Below, piece by piece: positions 1 through 6,790 of a stretch of DNA of 24,518 bases. The DNA lies in the NCBI GenBank assembly GCA_023451855.1, contig JAEXXY010000183.1:1-24518 (forward strand). Direction: 5' to 3'. The stretch's first letter is position 1; each line of letters begins with the position of its first letter. The translations under genes were made by a program, and so were the position numbers. The notes beneath the pieces are model-generated. The model was not told the origin of the DNA. It saw only the letters and a list, made by a program, of their open reading frames with translations, and searched no databases. Source of the DNA: Actinomycetes bacterium (GTDB taxonomy: Bacteria; Actinomycetota; Actinomycetes; Actinomycetales; Dermatophilaceae).

Positions 1-278
1 GAAGTGGCGGGCGCGATCGGCGTTCGCGGCGGCGCGGCGGTGACCAGCGGCGGCGCGGCAGAGGCGGTGAGCAGCGGCGCCTGGGCCGCCACGGCACGTG
101 CCCTCCGCAGGCCGCCGAACCATCTGACCTGGCCACGACCCGCAGGCTCGGACTGGCTCTCGTTCTGCCCGATTTCGGCGGAACGGGACCCACTTTCCGG
201 GCACGGTGCGAGACTTTCGCCGCAGCAGCTGGGAGCGGACCCAGTGCCCGACAGTGGAACGGCAGCCCGATCACCGCC
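1..278. other. Left edge, no supported gene
   Basis: An open frame runs from the window edge to 282 on the plus strand and overlaps the next start as ATGA. Its translation is low-complexity Ala/Gly/Arg/Pro with no recognisable motif. It could be the tail of an upstream gene, but open frames are common by chance at this GC content, so it is not called. No clear promoter or Shine-Dalgarno sequence is visible. Confidence 0.4.
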
Positions 279-1307
279 ATGAAGTGGACACCTAAACGCG
301 TCCTCGCCCTTTGCGCCCTTGCCCTCGTTGTCTGGGGCGCCAGCTCCGCCGTCGGTGACGAACGCGGCTCGACCCCTCTGCCGCAGGTTGCAGGAGAGAC
401 GTTCACCGACGCGACCGAGCCTGGCCCCGAGTCGGCGATCGCCGAGCCCGCCGACCCGGCCGCGGGCACCGCAGCGGCCGGGGAGGCTGCCGCCGCGCTG
501 GCCGCGCTCCCTGTCAAAGGCCGCGCGCCGATGACCGGCTACACCCGCGAGCAGTTCGGGCAAGCGTGGAGCGATGACGTGAGCGTCGCGTTCGGCCACA
601 ACGGCTGCGACACCCGCAACGACATCCTGCGTCGGGACCTGCGCGCCACAACCCTGAAGCCCGGCACGAACGGATGCGTGGTCCTCACGGGCTCATTCAC
701 CGAACCGTACTCAGGGCAGACCGTTGCCTTCACCCGCGGCGCCAGCACATCCTCTCTCGTGCAGATCGACCATGTCGTCGCTCTCGCCGACGCCTGGCAG
801 TCCGGCGCCCAGCAGTGGAACGCCGACACCCGCCGCGAGTACGCCAATGACCCGCTGGTGCTCCTGGCTGCGGACGGACACCTGAACCAGCAGAAGGGCG
901 CCGCCAACGCCGCCTCGTGGCTCCCCCCAAACAAGGGCTTCCGTTGCGCGTACGTGGCCCGGCAGGTAGCCATCAAGACGAAGTACCACCTCTGGGTCAC
1001 CGCCCCGGAAGCGGACGCGATCGCCCACGTCCTGTCGACATGCCCTGGCCAGGAGCTGCCCACCGACGCGTCCGCCACGTCCATGCCGAAGATGTCTGGA
1101 AGCCCGCAGCCGGCCCGCACGTCCACGCCGGCTCCGACGCGACAACCTGCGCCCGCCCCTGCCGTCGTCCCCACACCGGAGCCCTACGAGGTCTCCTACA
1201 AGAACTGTGCCGCGGTCCGCGCCGCCGGCGCGGCCCCGATCCACGTCGGCGAACCGGGCTACTACCGCAAGCTCGACCGCGACGGCGACGGCATCGCCTG
1301 CGAGTGA
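279..1307 (+). CDS. Secreted HNH-type (DUF1524) nuclease with C-terminal excalibur domain
   Basis: A 342-residue protein predicted to be exported. Residues 1-26 form a signal peptide: a Lys/Arg start (MKWTPKR) and a hydrophobic stretch to about residue 24. Residues 80-235 match the DUF1524/GmrSD C-terminal His-Me finger nuclease family, with the DH pair of the IDHVVALADAW motif at D164-H165 and a downstream NQQKG motif at 203-207, both usual in this family. An Ala/Pro/Thr-rich linker (about 240-305) leads to an excalibur calcium-binding domain at 307-342, ending in the acidic loop DRDGDGIACE with Asp333, 335 and 337. The likely role is an extracellular or wall-associated DNase. No strong ribosome-binding site precedes the ATG, but the signal peptide starts there. 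It stands alone upstream of the Ter region and need not belong to it. Confidence 0.88.
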   Translation: MKWTPKRVLALCALALVVWGASSAVGDERGSTPLPQVAGETFTDATEPGPESAIAEPADPAAGTAAAGEAAAALAALPVKGRAPMTGYTREQFGQAWSDDVSVAFGHNGCDTRNDILRRDLRATTLKPGTNGCVVLTGSFTEPYSGQTVAFTRGASTSSLVQIDHVVALADAWQSGAQQWNADTRREYANDPLVLLAADGHLNQQKGAANAASWLPPNKGFRCAYVARQVAIKTKYHLWVTAPEADAIAHVLSTCPGQELPTDASATSMPKMSGSPQPARTSTPAPTRQPAPAPAVVPTPEPYEVSYKNCAAVRAAGAAPIHVGEPGYYRKLDRDGDGIACE

Positions 1308-1753
1308 CCTTCGCGCCCGCTGGCCAGACAGCATGACGCCCCGCAAGGTCCCGCCGTCCGGGGCGTAACCTCGGCGCCGGGACCGGGGACGGCAGGACCC
1401 GCGCTGCTGTCCGCCTCCGCCAGTGCACGCGTCGGCCAGCGCCTGAGGCAGCGGTTCGGCGACGATGCCGGAGGGTAGGTGTTCGCGCACCAGCTCGCGG
1501 ATGCCACGCCGGCCAGCCGCTGCCGGGCAGTTGGGCGCGGGTGCGGCAATCGGCGGCTCTCCGTTCGCGCTGCCCGAACCGCCGCTTCCGACGCGCCGAA
1601 CGACCAGGGCAACACCTGTACTGATCAAGTCATAGCGGGCTGGATGCGACGAGATGACTGAAATGCCACCATGTGCCCACCAGAGGTGGTTGTGTACCGG
1701 CTGGCACCCGAATGCCCTGCGGGTGCCTTGCTCACACTCACATCGGAGGAACT
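1308..1753. other. Intergenic region, no supported gene
   Basis: Apart from the hairpin at 1336-1366, nothing clear is visible in these 446 bases. A minus-strand frame between about 1420 and 1628 has a more protein-like composition than the other frames and might be a decayed gene fragment, but it shows no family motif and no start with a ribosome-binding site. Confidence 0.4.
1336..1366 (+). terminator. Hairpin downstream of the nuclease gene
   Basis: ACGCCCCG (1336-1343) pairs perfectly with CGGGGCGT (1359-1366) across a 15-nt loop, 29 nt after the nuclease stop. There is no U-tract, as is common for actinobacterial terminators. Confidence 0.5.
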
Positions 1754-2140
1754 GTGTCGTTCGTCGACGCCATCAAGTCTGTCCTGTCGCAGTACGTGAC
1801 CTTCTCGGGCCGCGCGCGCCGCTCCGAGTACTGGTTCTGGCTCTTGGCTGTCTGCCTCGGCTCGATCGTGACCACGCTGCTGGACCAGGCGATGGGGACC
1901 CGCCCCGGACAGACCGGCATCTTCACCACGATCCTGAGCCTGGCGATCTTCCTGCCGACCCTGGCCGTCGGCATCCGCCGCCTACACGACACGAGCCGCA
2001 GCGGCTGGTGGGTGCTCATCGGGCTCGTGCCGTTCATCGGCTCGATCGTGCTGCTGGTCTTCATGGTGCAGGACAGCCACGGCGAGAACCGGTGGGGGTA
2101 CCCGCCGAAGAAGGTCGCCGCGCGCCCAGCGTGGAACTGA
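1754..2140 (+). CDS. DUF805 family membrane protein
   Basis: A small inner-membrane protein of 128 residues. The DUF805 signature FSGRARRSEYW lies at 17-27, followed by a hydrophobic segment (27-45), a second (56-72), the conserved GIRRLHDTSRSGWW stretch (73-86), a third hydrophobic segment (86-105) and the family's C-terminal polar DSHGENRWG (107-115). The function of DUF805 is not established. The GTG at 1754 is chosen because GGAGGA (1745-1750) lies just upstream and the family starts close to the FSGR motif; an in-frame ATG at 1673 would add 27 residues unlike the family. The gene is monocistronic, closed by the strong hairpin at 2178-2218, and is probably flanking chromosome, not part of the Ter cluster. 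Confidence 0.87.
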   Translation: MSFVDAIKSVLSQYVTFSGRARRSEYWFWLLAVCLGSIVTTLLDQAMGTRPGQTGIFTTILSLAIFLPTLAVGIRRLHDTSRSGWWVLIGLVPFIGSIVLLVFMVQDSHGENRWGYPPKKVAARPAWN

Positions 2141-2177
2141 CCCAGCGGACGCCCTAAGTGCGTTCGCCCCGGAACTG

Positions 2178-2218
2178 CGACTGAGCCCTGGTCACCCGTC
2201 GGTGCCGGGGCTCAGTCG
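2178..2218 (+). terminator. Strong terminator after the DUF805 gene
   Basis: A 14-bp stem, CGACTGAGCCCTGG (2178-2191) with CCGGGGCTCAGTCG (2205-2218), contains one T-G wobble and a 13-nt loop. It begins 37 nt after the stop. No T-run follows. The right arm also resembles a tRNA D-arm (GGCTCAGTCG), see the tRNA remnant next to it. Confidence 0.75.
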
Positions 2219-2242
2219 TACCCGCATGCTGCAGAAAACGGC

Positions 2243-2274
2243 GAGGTCGGCGGTTCGATCCGCCCGGTCCCACT
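2243..2274 (+). pseudogene. Degenerate tRNA 3'-half remnant
   Basis: The stretch GAGGTCGGCGGTTCGATC, then CGCCCGG, closely resembles the variable loop and T-arm of actinobacterial tRNAs, but one C is missing from the 3' side of the T-stem, so the arm cannot fold normally. It is followed by GTCCCACTCA in place of an acceptor and CCA end. No complete 5' half is present, although GGCTCAGTCG at 2209-2218 is D-arm-like. It is read as a tRNA fragment left by rearrangement or integration. The identity of the parent tRNA is not clear. Confidence 0.4.
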
Positions 2275-2325
2275 CATAAGTGCGCTGGCCGTCGCCACGG
2301 GCGTCGTGGCGGCCTGCGCGAGCGA

Positions 2326-2398
2326 GGCCCTGCGGTCTAGCGGCCCAGGACTCCGGTCTTTCACGCCGGCAGCACGGGGTCGATTCCTGTCGGGGGTA
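2326..2398 (+). tRNA. tRNA-Glu (TTC)-like gene, divergent
   Basis: A 73-nt cloverleaf with tRNA-Glu sequence features. The D-arm is GTC/GAC around TAGCGGCCCAG. The anticodon arm is CCGGT-CTTTCAC-GCCGG with anticodon TTC. The T-arm is ACGGG-GTCGATT-CCTGT. The acceptor GGCCCTG/CGGGGGT is followed by A and then CCC, so CCA is not encoded. Oddities are a G2-G71 mismatch in the acceptor, a G-T wobble in the T-stem, and G instead of T at position 54 of the T-loop. These suggest either a decaying copy or a specialised isoacceptor. Its 3' end points into the Ter region, 28 nt from the last base of the first terD-family gene. Confidence 0.55.
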
Positions 2399-2425
2399 CC
2401 CTTTCCGTCCGCGGCGTGACCTACC

Positions 2426-3661
2426 TCAGGAGCGAAGCGCGGCTGCGGCCGGATCGACGAGCTTCTTGACGGTGCGCCCGCCATGGAAGGAGCCGAGCGC
2501 ACGCATCTCCCACGGGCCGGCTCCGGTCCGCGTCAGGGCGCACATGAGCACGCCAGTCTGCGGCTCGGAGGCGGTCAGGTCGAACCGGACCAGCTCGGCG
2601 TTCGTGCGAGCGTCGACGAGTCGGCAGAAAGCGCGGCTGACCTGGGTGAACTTCTGCCCGCTGAAGGAGTTGATCGTGAACACGAGCGCGGCCACCTGCT
2701 CCGGGAGCTGGTCGAGCTTGACGCGGATCTGTTCGTCGTCTCCCTCGCCGTCTCCGGTGAGATTGTCCCCGGTGTGCTGGATCGCGCCGCGGAACTCCTT
2801 CAGGTGCATGAACCAGACGATCTCGAGCTTGCGCCCGGCCACGTCGAACGCGATGACGGACGCGTCCAGGTCGATCCGGCCGCGGCTCGGTGCCGGATCC
2901 CAGCCAAGGCCCATGACGACCTCGGTCAGCGGGGCAGCGCCGGTCTTAACGAGGGAGACCCGCTCGCCCTTCTTCAAACTGACCTTTCCCTTGTCCAGGT
3001 TCACGGTGCCCCCGTGCGGGCTGGGCGCCATGCTGTTCGAGCCTGCGGGTGCGGGAGCCGGCACTGGCGCTACCGGTGTCGGCATCACAGGTGCGGGAAC
3101 TGGCGCGGCTGGGGCGGGTTCTGCTGGCGCGTCGTCGACGTTGATGCCGTAGTCGGTCGCAAGGCCAGCCAGCCCGGAGGCCCAGCCCTGCCCGACCGCT
3201 CGGAACTTCCACGCACCGGCCCGCTGGTACAGCTCACCGGCGACCAGGGCGGCCTCGGTGCTCACGCCCATGTTGGTGAACCGCACCAGCTCGGCGCCGG
3301 TCACGTTGTCCGTGAGGGTGAGCTCCAGCTCGCGCAGCTGCCCGAACGTCCCCCGGTCGGTCGAGGCGGTGATGACCACCTTCTCGATCCCGTCAGGCAG
3401 AGCCGCCAGGTTCACCGAGACGGCGTCGGTGGCCCCACCGGGGATGGGTCCGTGCTTGCCCAGGTAGCTGACCGCTCCGCTGGCGTGCTCTCGAGCACCG
3501 TAGAAGACGAAGTCCGCGTCGTCGCGGACCTTCCCGTCCGCGGTCAGCAGCAGCGCAGACGCGTCGACGTCTGGAGACGCCGAGTCGGGCGTCCACGTCA
3601 GCGTAGCCGTCACCGACGTCGACGTCAGGGCCGTGTTGGCTCCCTTGGTAAGCACGGTCAT
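2426..3661 (-). CDS. Tandem TerD-domain protein
   Basis: A 411-residue cytoplasmic protein with two TerD domains: N-terminal at about 1-175 and C-terminal at about 217-405, joined by a Pro/Ala/Val-rich linker (178-215). The C-terminal domain keeps both acidic Ca2+-site segments of the family, IDLDAS (263-268) and HTGDNLTGDGEGDDE (296-310). The N-terminal domain keeps only DVDASAL (31-37); its second segment is replaced by LGKHGPIPGG. The C-terminal half closely resembles the protein encoded at 7612-8193 (VFTINSFSGQ here, VFTVNSFTGQ there), pointing to a fusion of two cluster-type TerD modules. The start is placed at the ATG at 3661 because the family begins MxxLTKGAN; an ATG at 3670 would add three residues. 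It is divergent from the 3991 gene. Its precise role within Ter systems is unknown. Confidence 0.9.
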   Translation of the reverse strand: MTVLTKGANTALTSTSVTATLTWTPDSASPDVDASALLLTADGKVRDDADFVFYGAREHASGAVSYLGKHGPIPGGATDAVSVNLAALPDGIEKVVITASTDRGTFGQLRELELTLTDNVTGAELVRFTNMGVSTEAALVAGELYQRAGAWKFRAVGQGWASGLAGLATDYGINVDDAPAEPAPAAPVPAPVMPTPVAPVPAPAPAGSNSMAPSPHGGTVNLDKGKVSLKKGERVSLVKTGAAPLTEVVMGLGWDPAPSRGRIDLDASVIAFDVAGRKLEIVWFMHLKEFRGAIQHTGDNLTGDGEGDDEQIRVKLDQLPEQVAALVFTINSFSGQKFTQVSRAFCRLVDARTNAELVRFDLTASEPQTGVLMCALTRTGAGPWEMRALGSFHGGRTVKKLVDPAAAALRS

Positions 3662-3990
3662 GGCGCGCATCGTGCCACAGCGCTCCGACGACGCACCGGT
3701 CTTGGCCGGAGCACCCGACGACCGGCCCCAAACGACCAGGTGCGAGTCCTGTCACCGCCTCCCTGCGTGCACCAGGCGAGTAAGCCCTTCTGAGCGGCCG
3801 ACGGACCCGGTCCAGCGCTCCCGTGACCCTCGCTGAGCACCTTGACCATCCGGACCCATACAAACCTGCCCGGCTCGCGCCGAGCGCCGGACCCGCACCG
3901 GCCCCACTTGCTACGGTGACCAGCGCCCGCGCAGTCAAGCGTGCCCAGAGCAGCCGACTGGCTGCCCACCGACCAGATAGGGGATCCACC
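3662..3990. promoter_or_regulatory. Divergent intergenic region with candidate -10
   Basis: The 329-bp gap between two divergent TerD genes must hold promoters for both. A -10-like TACGGT lies at 3912-3917, 73 nt before the 3991 start, in the context GCTACGGTG. A similar GCTAGGGTG precedes the next TerD gene. No convincing -35 box is visible, and no clear element was found for the minus-strand gene. Confidence 0.35.
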
Positions 3991-4575
3991 ATGGGTGTCA
4001 GCCTTACCAAGGGCGGCAACGTCTCGCTCACCAAGGAGGCCGGAGCGGCCGGTCTTTCCAAGGTCGTCGTCGGCCTCGGCTGGGACGCGCGCACCACGAC
4101 CGGCAACGACTTCGACCTCGACGCGTCCGCCCTCGTGTGCGGCCCCGACGGCAAGGTCCTGTCCGACCAGCACTTCATCTTCTTCGGCAACCTCGCCTCT
4201 GCCGACGGCTCCGTCCAGCACACCGGCGACAACCGCACCGGCGAGGGTGAGGGCGACGACGAGCAGATCAAGGTCGACCTGTCCGCCCTCGCCGCCGGCG
4301 TCGACAAGGTCGTCTTCCCTGTCTCCATCTACGAGGCGGAGAAGAACGGCACCTCCTTCGGCCAGGTCCGAAACGCGTTCATCCGCGTCGTCAACGAGGC
4401 CGACGGACAGGAGCTGGCCCGCTACGACCTGTCCGAGGACGCCTCGACCGAGACCGCGATGATCTTCGGCGAGCTCTACCGCAATGCCTCGGAGTGGAAG
4501 TTCCGCGCCGTTGGCCAGGGCTACGCCTCCGGCCTGGCCGGCATCGCCACCGACTTCGGCGTCAACGTCGGCTGA
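3991..4575 (+). CDS. terD: TerD family protein (canonical acidic site)
   Basis: A 194-residue TerD protein of typical length. TerD proteins bind Ca2+ through two acidic segments and belong to tellurite and general stress resistance systems. Both segments are intact here: DFDLDASAL (40-48) and HTGDNRTGEGEGDDE (77-91). The N-terminus has the paired VSLTK strands (3-7 and 11-15), and the C-terminus has the family block WKFRAVGQGYASGL (169-182). The start is the ATG at 3991, with AGGGG (3979-3983) seven nt upstream; an open frame continues farther upstream but lacks family similarity. It is about 70% identical by eye to the 4922 product. A strong terminator follows at 4592, so it may be transcribed alone. 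Assignment as TerD instead of TerE is by general similarity only. Confidence 0.93.
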   Translation: MGVSLTKGGNVSLTKEAGAAGLSKVVVGLGWDARTTTGNDFDLDASALVCGPDGKVLSDQHFIFFGNLASADGSVQHTGDNRTGEGEGDDEQIKVDLSALAAGVDKVVFPVSIYEAEKNGTSFGQVRNAFIRVVNEADGQELARYDLSEDASTETAMIFGELYRNASEWKFRAVGQGYASGLAGIATDFGVNVG

Positions 4576-4591
4576 CCCGCTCGCACCCGAA

Positions 4592-4625
4592 CGGCCGGCG
4601 CCCCAAAGCGGGGTGCCGGCCGTTT
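4592..4625 (+). terminator. Intrinsic terminator after terD
   Basis: CGGCCGGCGCCCC (4592-4604) pairs with GGGGTGCCGGCCG (4610-4622) with one G-T wobble and a 5-nt loop AAAGC, followed by TTT. It starts 17 nt after the stop. Confidence 0.85.
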
Positions 4626-4804
4626 GCTTACCCGCCAAGCCCGACGTCCGGGGTGATCGGCGCCGCTAAGCCGAAGCCATCCGGGGCAATGTCGTCGGAA
4701 AGGCGGCAGGCAGCCTATGGGACATCACGGTTGACGGAGCAGAACCCGCACTGGCCGTGATCGGAAAATCACTGTCACCACGCGATGGCACTCTTTTTCC
4801 GGAT

Positions 4805-4842
4805 GCGCACCCTAAGCGACGAAATGCTCCGCTAGGGTGCGC
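4805..4842 (+). promoter_or_regulatory. 10-bp inverted repeat overlapping a candidate -10
   Basis: GCGCACCCTA (4805-4814) and TAGGGTGCGC (4833-4842) are perfect reverse complements, and allowing one bulged A the stem extends inward by GCG/CGC. The right arm contains TAGGGT (4833-4838), a plausible -10 located 83 nt before the 4922 start. It could be an operator for the terD-terC transcript or a hairpin ending readthrough from upstream. The -35 position shows no consensus. Confidence 0.4.
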
Positions 4843-4877
4843 GCCAACGGGGCCTGCCAGGCACCGGGGTCTACACA

Positions 4878-4898
4878 CAGGGGTCAGGTCGACCCCTG
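4878..4898 (+). promoter_or_regulatory. 8-bp perfect inverted repeat in the 5' leader
   Basis: CAGGGGTC (4878-4885) and GACCCCTG (4891-4898) are separated by AGGTC. It ends 14 nt before the ribosome-binding site AGGA (4913-4916) of the 4922 gene. It could be a repressor site or a leader hairpin that affects translation. Confidence 0.4.
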
Positions 4899-4921
4899 CC
4901 TACGCAGAAAGCAGGAACGCA

Positions 4922-5500
4922 ATGTCGGTGAGCCTCGCCAAGGGCGGCAACATCTCCCTCTCGAAGCTGGCTCCAAGCCTCAAGGCCGTCACGCTCGGCC
5001 TCGGCTGGGACGTGCGCACCACCACCGGTGCCGACTACGACCTGGACGCCTCCGCCCTCATGTGCGGCGCCAACGGCAAGGTCCTCTCGGACGCCCACTT
5101 CATCTTCTACGGCCAGCTCAACTCGCCCGAAGGCGCGGTCGAGCACACCGGCGACAACCGCACCGGCGCGGGTGACGGCGACGACGAGTCCATCAACGTC
5201 GACCTGACCAAGGTGCCGGGCAACGTCGAGAAGATCGTCTTCCCCGTGTCCATCCACGACGCGGACCGCCTCGGCCAGAGCTTCGGCCAGGTCACCAACG
5301 CCTTCATCCGCATCGTCGACCAGGAGACCGGCACCGAGCTCACCCGCTACGACCTGGCCGAGGACGCCTCCACCGAGACCGCCATGATCTTCGGCGAGCT
5401 CTACCGGCACGCCGGGGAGTGGAAGTTCCGCGCCGTCGGGCAGGGGTACGCCTCCGGCCTTCGCGGTATCGCCCTCGACTTCGGCGTCGACGTCGCCTGA
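4922..5500 (+). CDS. terD: TerD family protein (canonical acidic site), upstream of terC
   Basis: A 192-residue TerD protein with both acidic Ca2+-site segments: DYDLDASAL (38-46) and HTGDNRTGAGDGDDES (75-90). Paired N-terminal VSLAK/ISLSK strands lie at 3-7 and 11-15, and the C-terminal WKFRAVGQGYASGL block at 167-180. The ATG at 4922 is chosen for AGGA at 4913-4916 and because the protein then matches the family start. The 14-base leader CAGAAAGCAGGAAC before this start recurs before the 7612 gene. The terC gene follows after 55 nt with no terminator between them, so the two are probably co-transcribed. This fits the idea that TerD proteins work at the membrane with TerC, which is inference from the family and from context. 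Confidence 0.93.
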   Translation: MSVSLAKGGNISLSKLAPSLKAVTLGLGWDVRTTTGADYDLDASALMCGANGKVLSDAHFIFYGQLNSPEGAVEHTGDNRTGAGDGDDESINVDLTKVPGNVEKIVFPVSIHDADRLGQSFGQVTNAFIRIVDQETGTELTRYDLAEDASTETAMIFGELYRHAGEWKFRAVGQGYASGLRGIALDFGVDVA

Positions 5501-5555
5501 CGCCCCCATAGCGCTGCACGCGCGCGACTCACTCACCTCAACGGAAGCAACTCAC

Positions 5556-6695
5556 GTGATCCTCAAGACCTTCGGCTGGTCCTTCGCCGTGACCGCCGCC
5601 GCGCTCATCGGCGCCCTCGTCTTCGGTGGCCCCACCGCACTGGCCCTGGTGGCCATCCTCTGCGTTCTCGAAATCTCCCTGAGCTTCGACAACGCCGTCG
5701 TCAACGCGACGATCCTCGAGAAGATGAACGCCTTCTGGCAGAAGATGTTCCTCACCGTCGGCGTGCTCATCGCCGTCTTCGGGATGCGCCTGCTGTTCCC
5801 GCTGCTCATCGTCAGCATCACCGCCGGGCTCAACCCGGTCGAGGCCGTCCAGCTGGCCCGTGAGGGTGGCCCCATCGACGAGCCCGGCACGTACGCGTAC
5901 CTGCTGCACGAGGCGCACCCGTCGATCGCCGCGTTCGGTGGCATGTTCCTGCTCATGCTCTTCCTCGACTTCATCTTCGAGGACCGCGACATCCAGTGGC
6001 TGCACTGGCTCGAGCGCCCGCTGGCCCGCATCGGCAAGCTCGACCAGCTCTCCGTCGTCATCGCGCTGGTCGCCCTCGTGCTCGCGGCCGAGCTGCTCGC
6101 CAAGGATGCCGGCACGGTCATGGTCTCCGGCGCGCTCGGCATCGTCACCTACCTCGTCGTCAACGGCCTCGGGAACCTCTTCGAGAACGCCGGCGAGGAA
6201 GCTGCTGAGGAGGCCGGCACGTCCGGACCGAACCGGCTCGTCAAGGCCTCCGGCAAGGCCGCGTTCTTCCTCTTCATGTACCTCGAGGTCCTGGACGCCT
6301 CCTTCTCCTTCGACGGGGTCATCGGTGCGTTCGCCATCACGCAGGACATCATCATCATCGCGGTCGGCCTCGGTGTCGGTGCCATGTACATCCGTTCCAT
6401 GACGGTGTACCTGATCCGCAAGGGCACGCTGAAGTCGTACGTGTACCTCGAACACGGCGCGTTCTGGGCGATCGGCGCCCTCGCCACGATCCTGCTCGTC
6501 AGCATCAAGCACGAGGTCCCGGAGGTCGTCACCGGCCTCATCGGTGTCGGCTTCATCGCCGCGGCGCTCATCTCCTCGATCGTGCGCAACCGTCGCCACC
6601 CGGAGCTCGTCGAGGAGATCCACGCCGGCCACGCCGGCGAGGGCCACGACGAGGACCATGGCGAGCTCGAGACGGCCGGCTCCGCCCGGCCCTGA
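5556..6695 (+). CDS. terC: TerC/DUF475 family integral membrane protein
   Basis: A 379-residue polytopic membrane protein of the TerC superfamily (DUF475 branch). Hydrophobic segments lie at roughly 8-24, 28-42, 65-90, 125-141, 165-181, 188-205, 235-250, 256-280, 302-317 and 325-342. The two hallmark acidic membrane motifs are present: E39 with SFDN (43-46), and E244 with SFDG (251-254), which are thought to bind metal in this family. The soluble C-terminal tail (346-379) is rich in His, Glu and Asp (HAGHAGEGHDEDHGE), a possible metal-binding extension. The GTG start at 5556 has CGGAAG (5542-5547) upstream and gives the usual DUF475 N-terminus ILKTFGWSF. TerC is required for tellurite resistance in ter operons and TerC relatives export Mn2+; the substrate here is unknown. 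Confidence 0.93.
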   Translation: MILKTFGWSFAVTAAALIGALVFGGPTALALVAILCVLEISLSFDNAVVNATILEKMNAFWQKMFLTVGVLIAVFGMRLLFPLLIVSITAGLNPVEAVQLAREGGPIDEPGTYAYLLHEAHPSIAAFGGMFLLMLFLDFIFEDRDIQWLHWLERPLARIGKLDQLSVVIALVALVLAAELLAKDAGTVMVSGALGIVTYLVVNGLGNLFENAGEEAAEEAGTSGPNRLVKASGKAAFFLFMYLEVLDASFSFDGVIGAFAITQDIIIIAVGLGVGAMYIRSMTVYLIRKGTLKSYVYLEHGAFWAIGALATILLVSIKHEVPEVVTGLIGVGFIAAALISSIVRNRRHPELVEEIHAGHAGEGHDEDHGELETAGSARP

Positions 6696-6705
6696 CCTCG
6701 CACGC

Positions 6706-6748
6706 ACCGTCCGGGTGAGCGACCACAGCGGCCGCGCACCCGGACGGT
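6706..6748 (+). terminator. Terminator after terC
   Basis: ACCGTCCGGGTG (6706-6717) and CACCCGGACGGT (6737-6748) form a perfect 12-bp stem with a 19-nt loop, starting 10 nt after the terC stop. Only 42 nt separate it from the next gene, with no visible promoter, so partial readthrough is likely. Confidence 0.65.
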
Positions 6749-6790
6749 AGCCACCGCACCTACGCAGCAGCTCAGCCCAGGGAGGGCGTC

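Noticed and set aside
711..1628. 305-residue minus-strand frame, partly opposite the nuclease
   Set aside because: The part opposite the nuclease is a shadow. The 1420-1628 part looks slightly protein-like, but no transposase, integrase or other family could be recognised.
2326..2398. Reading the tRNA-Glu-like gene as a fully normal tRNA
   Set aside because: The G2-G71 mismatch and G54 are not expected in a housekeeping tRNA-Glu, so it is reported as tRNA-like with moderate confidence.
2483..3793. 436-residue plus-strand open frame over the tandem TerD gene
   Set aside because: Antisense shadow in high-GC DNA; the minus strand encodes two recognisable TerD domains.
5538..6707. 389-residue minus-strand open frame opposite terC
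   Set aside because: Asp/Glu/Val/Arg-rich antisense shadow of a clear TerC gene; no family motif.
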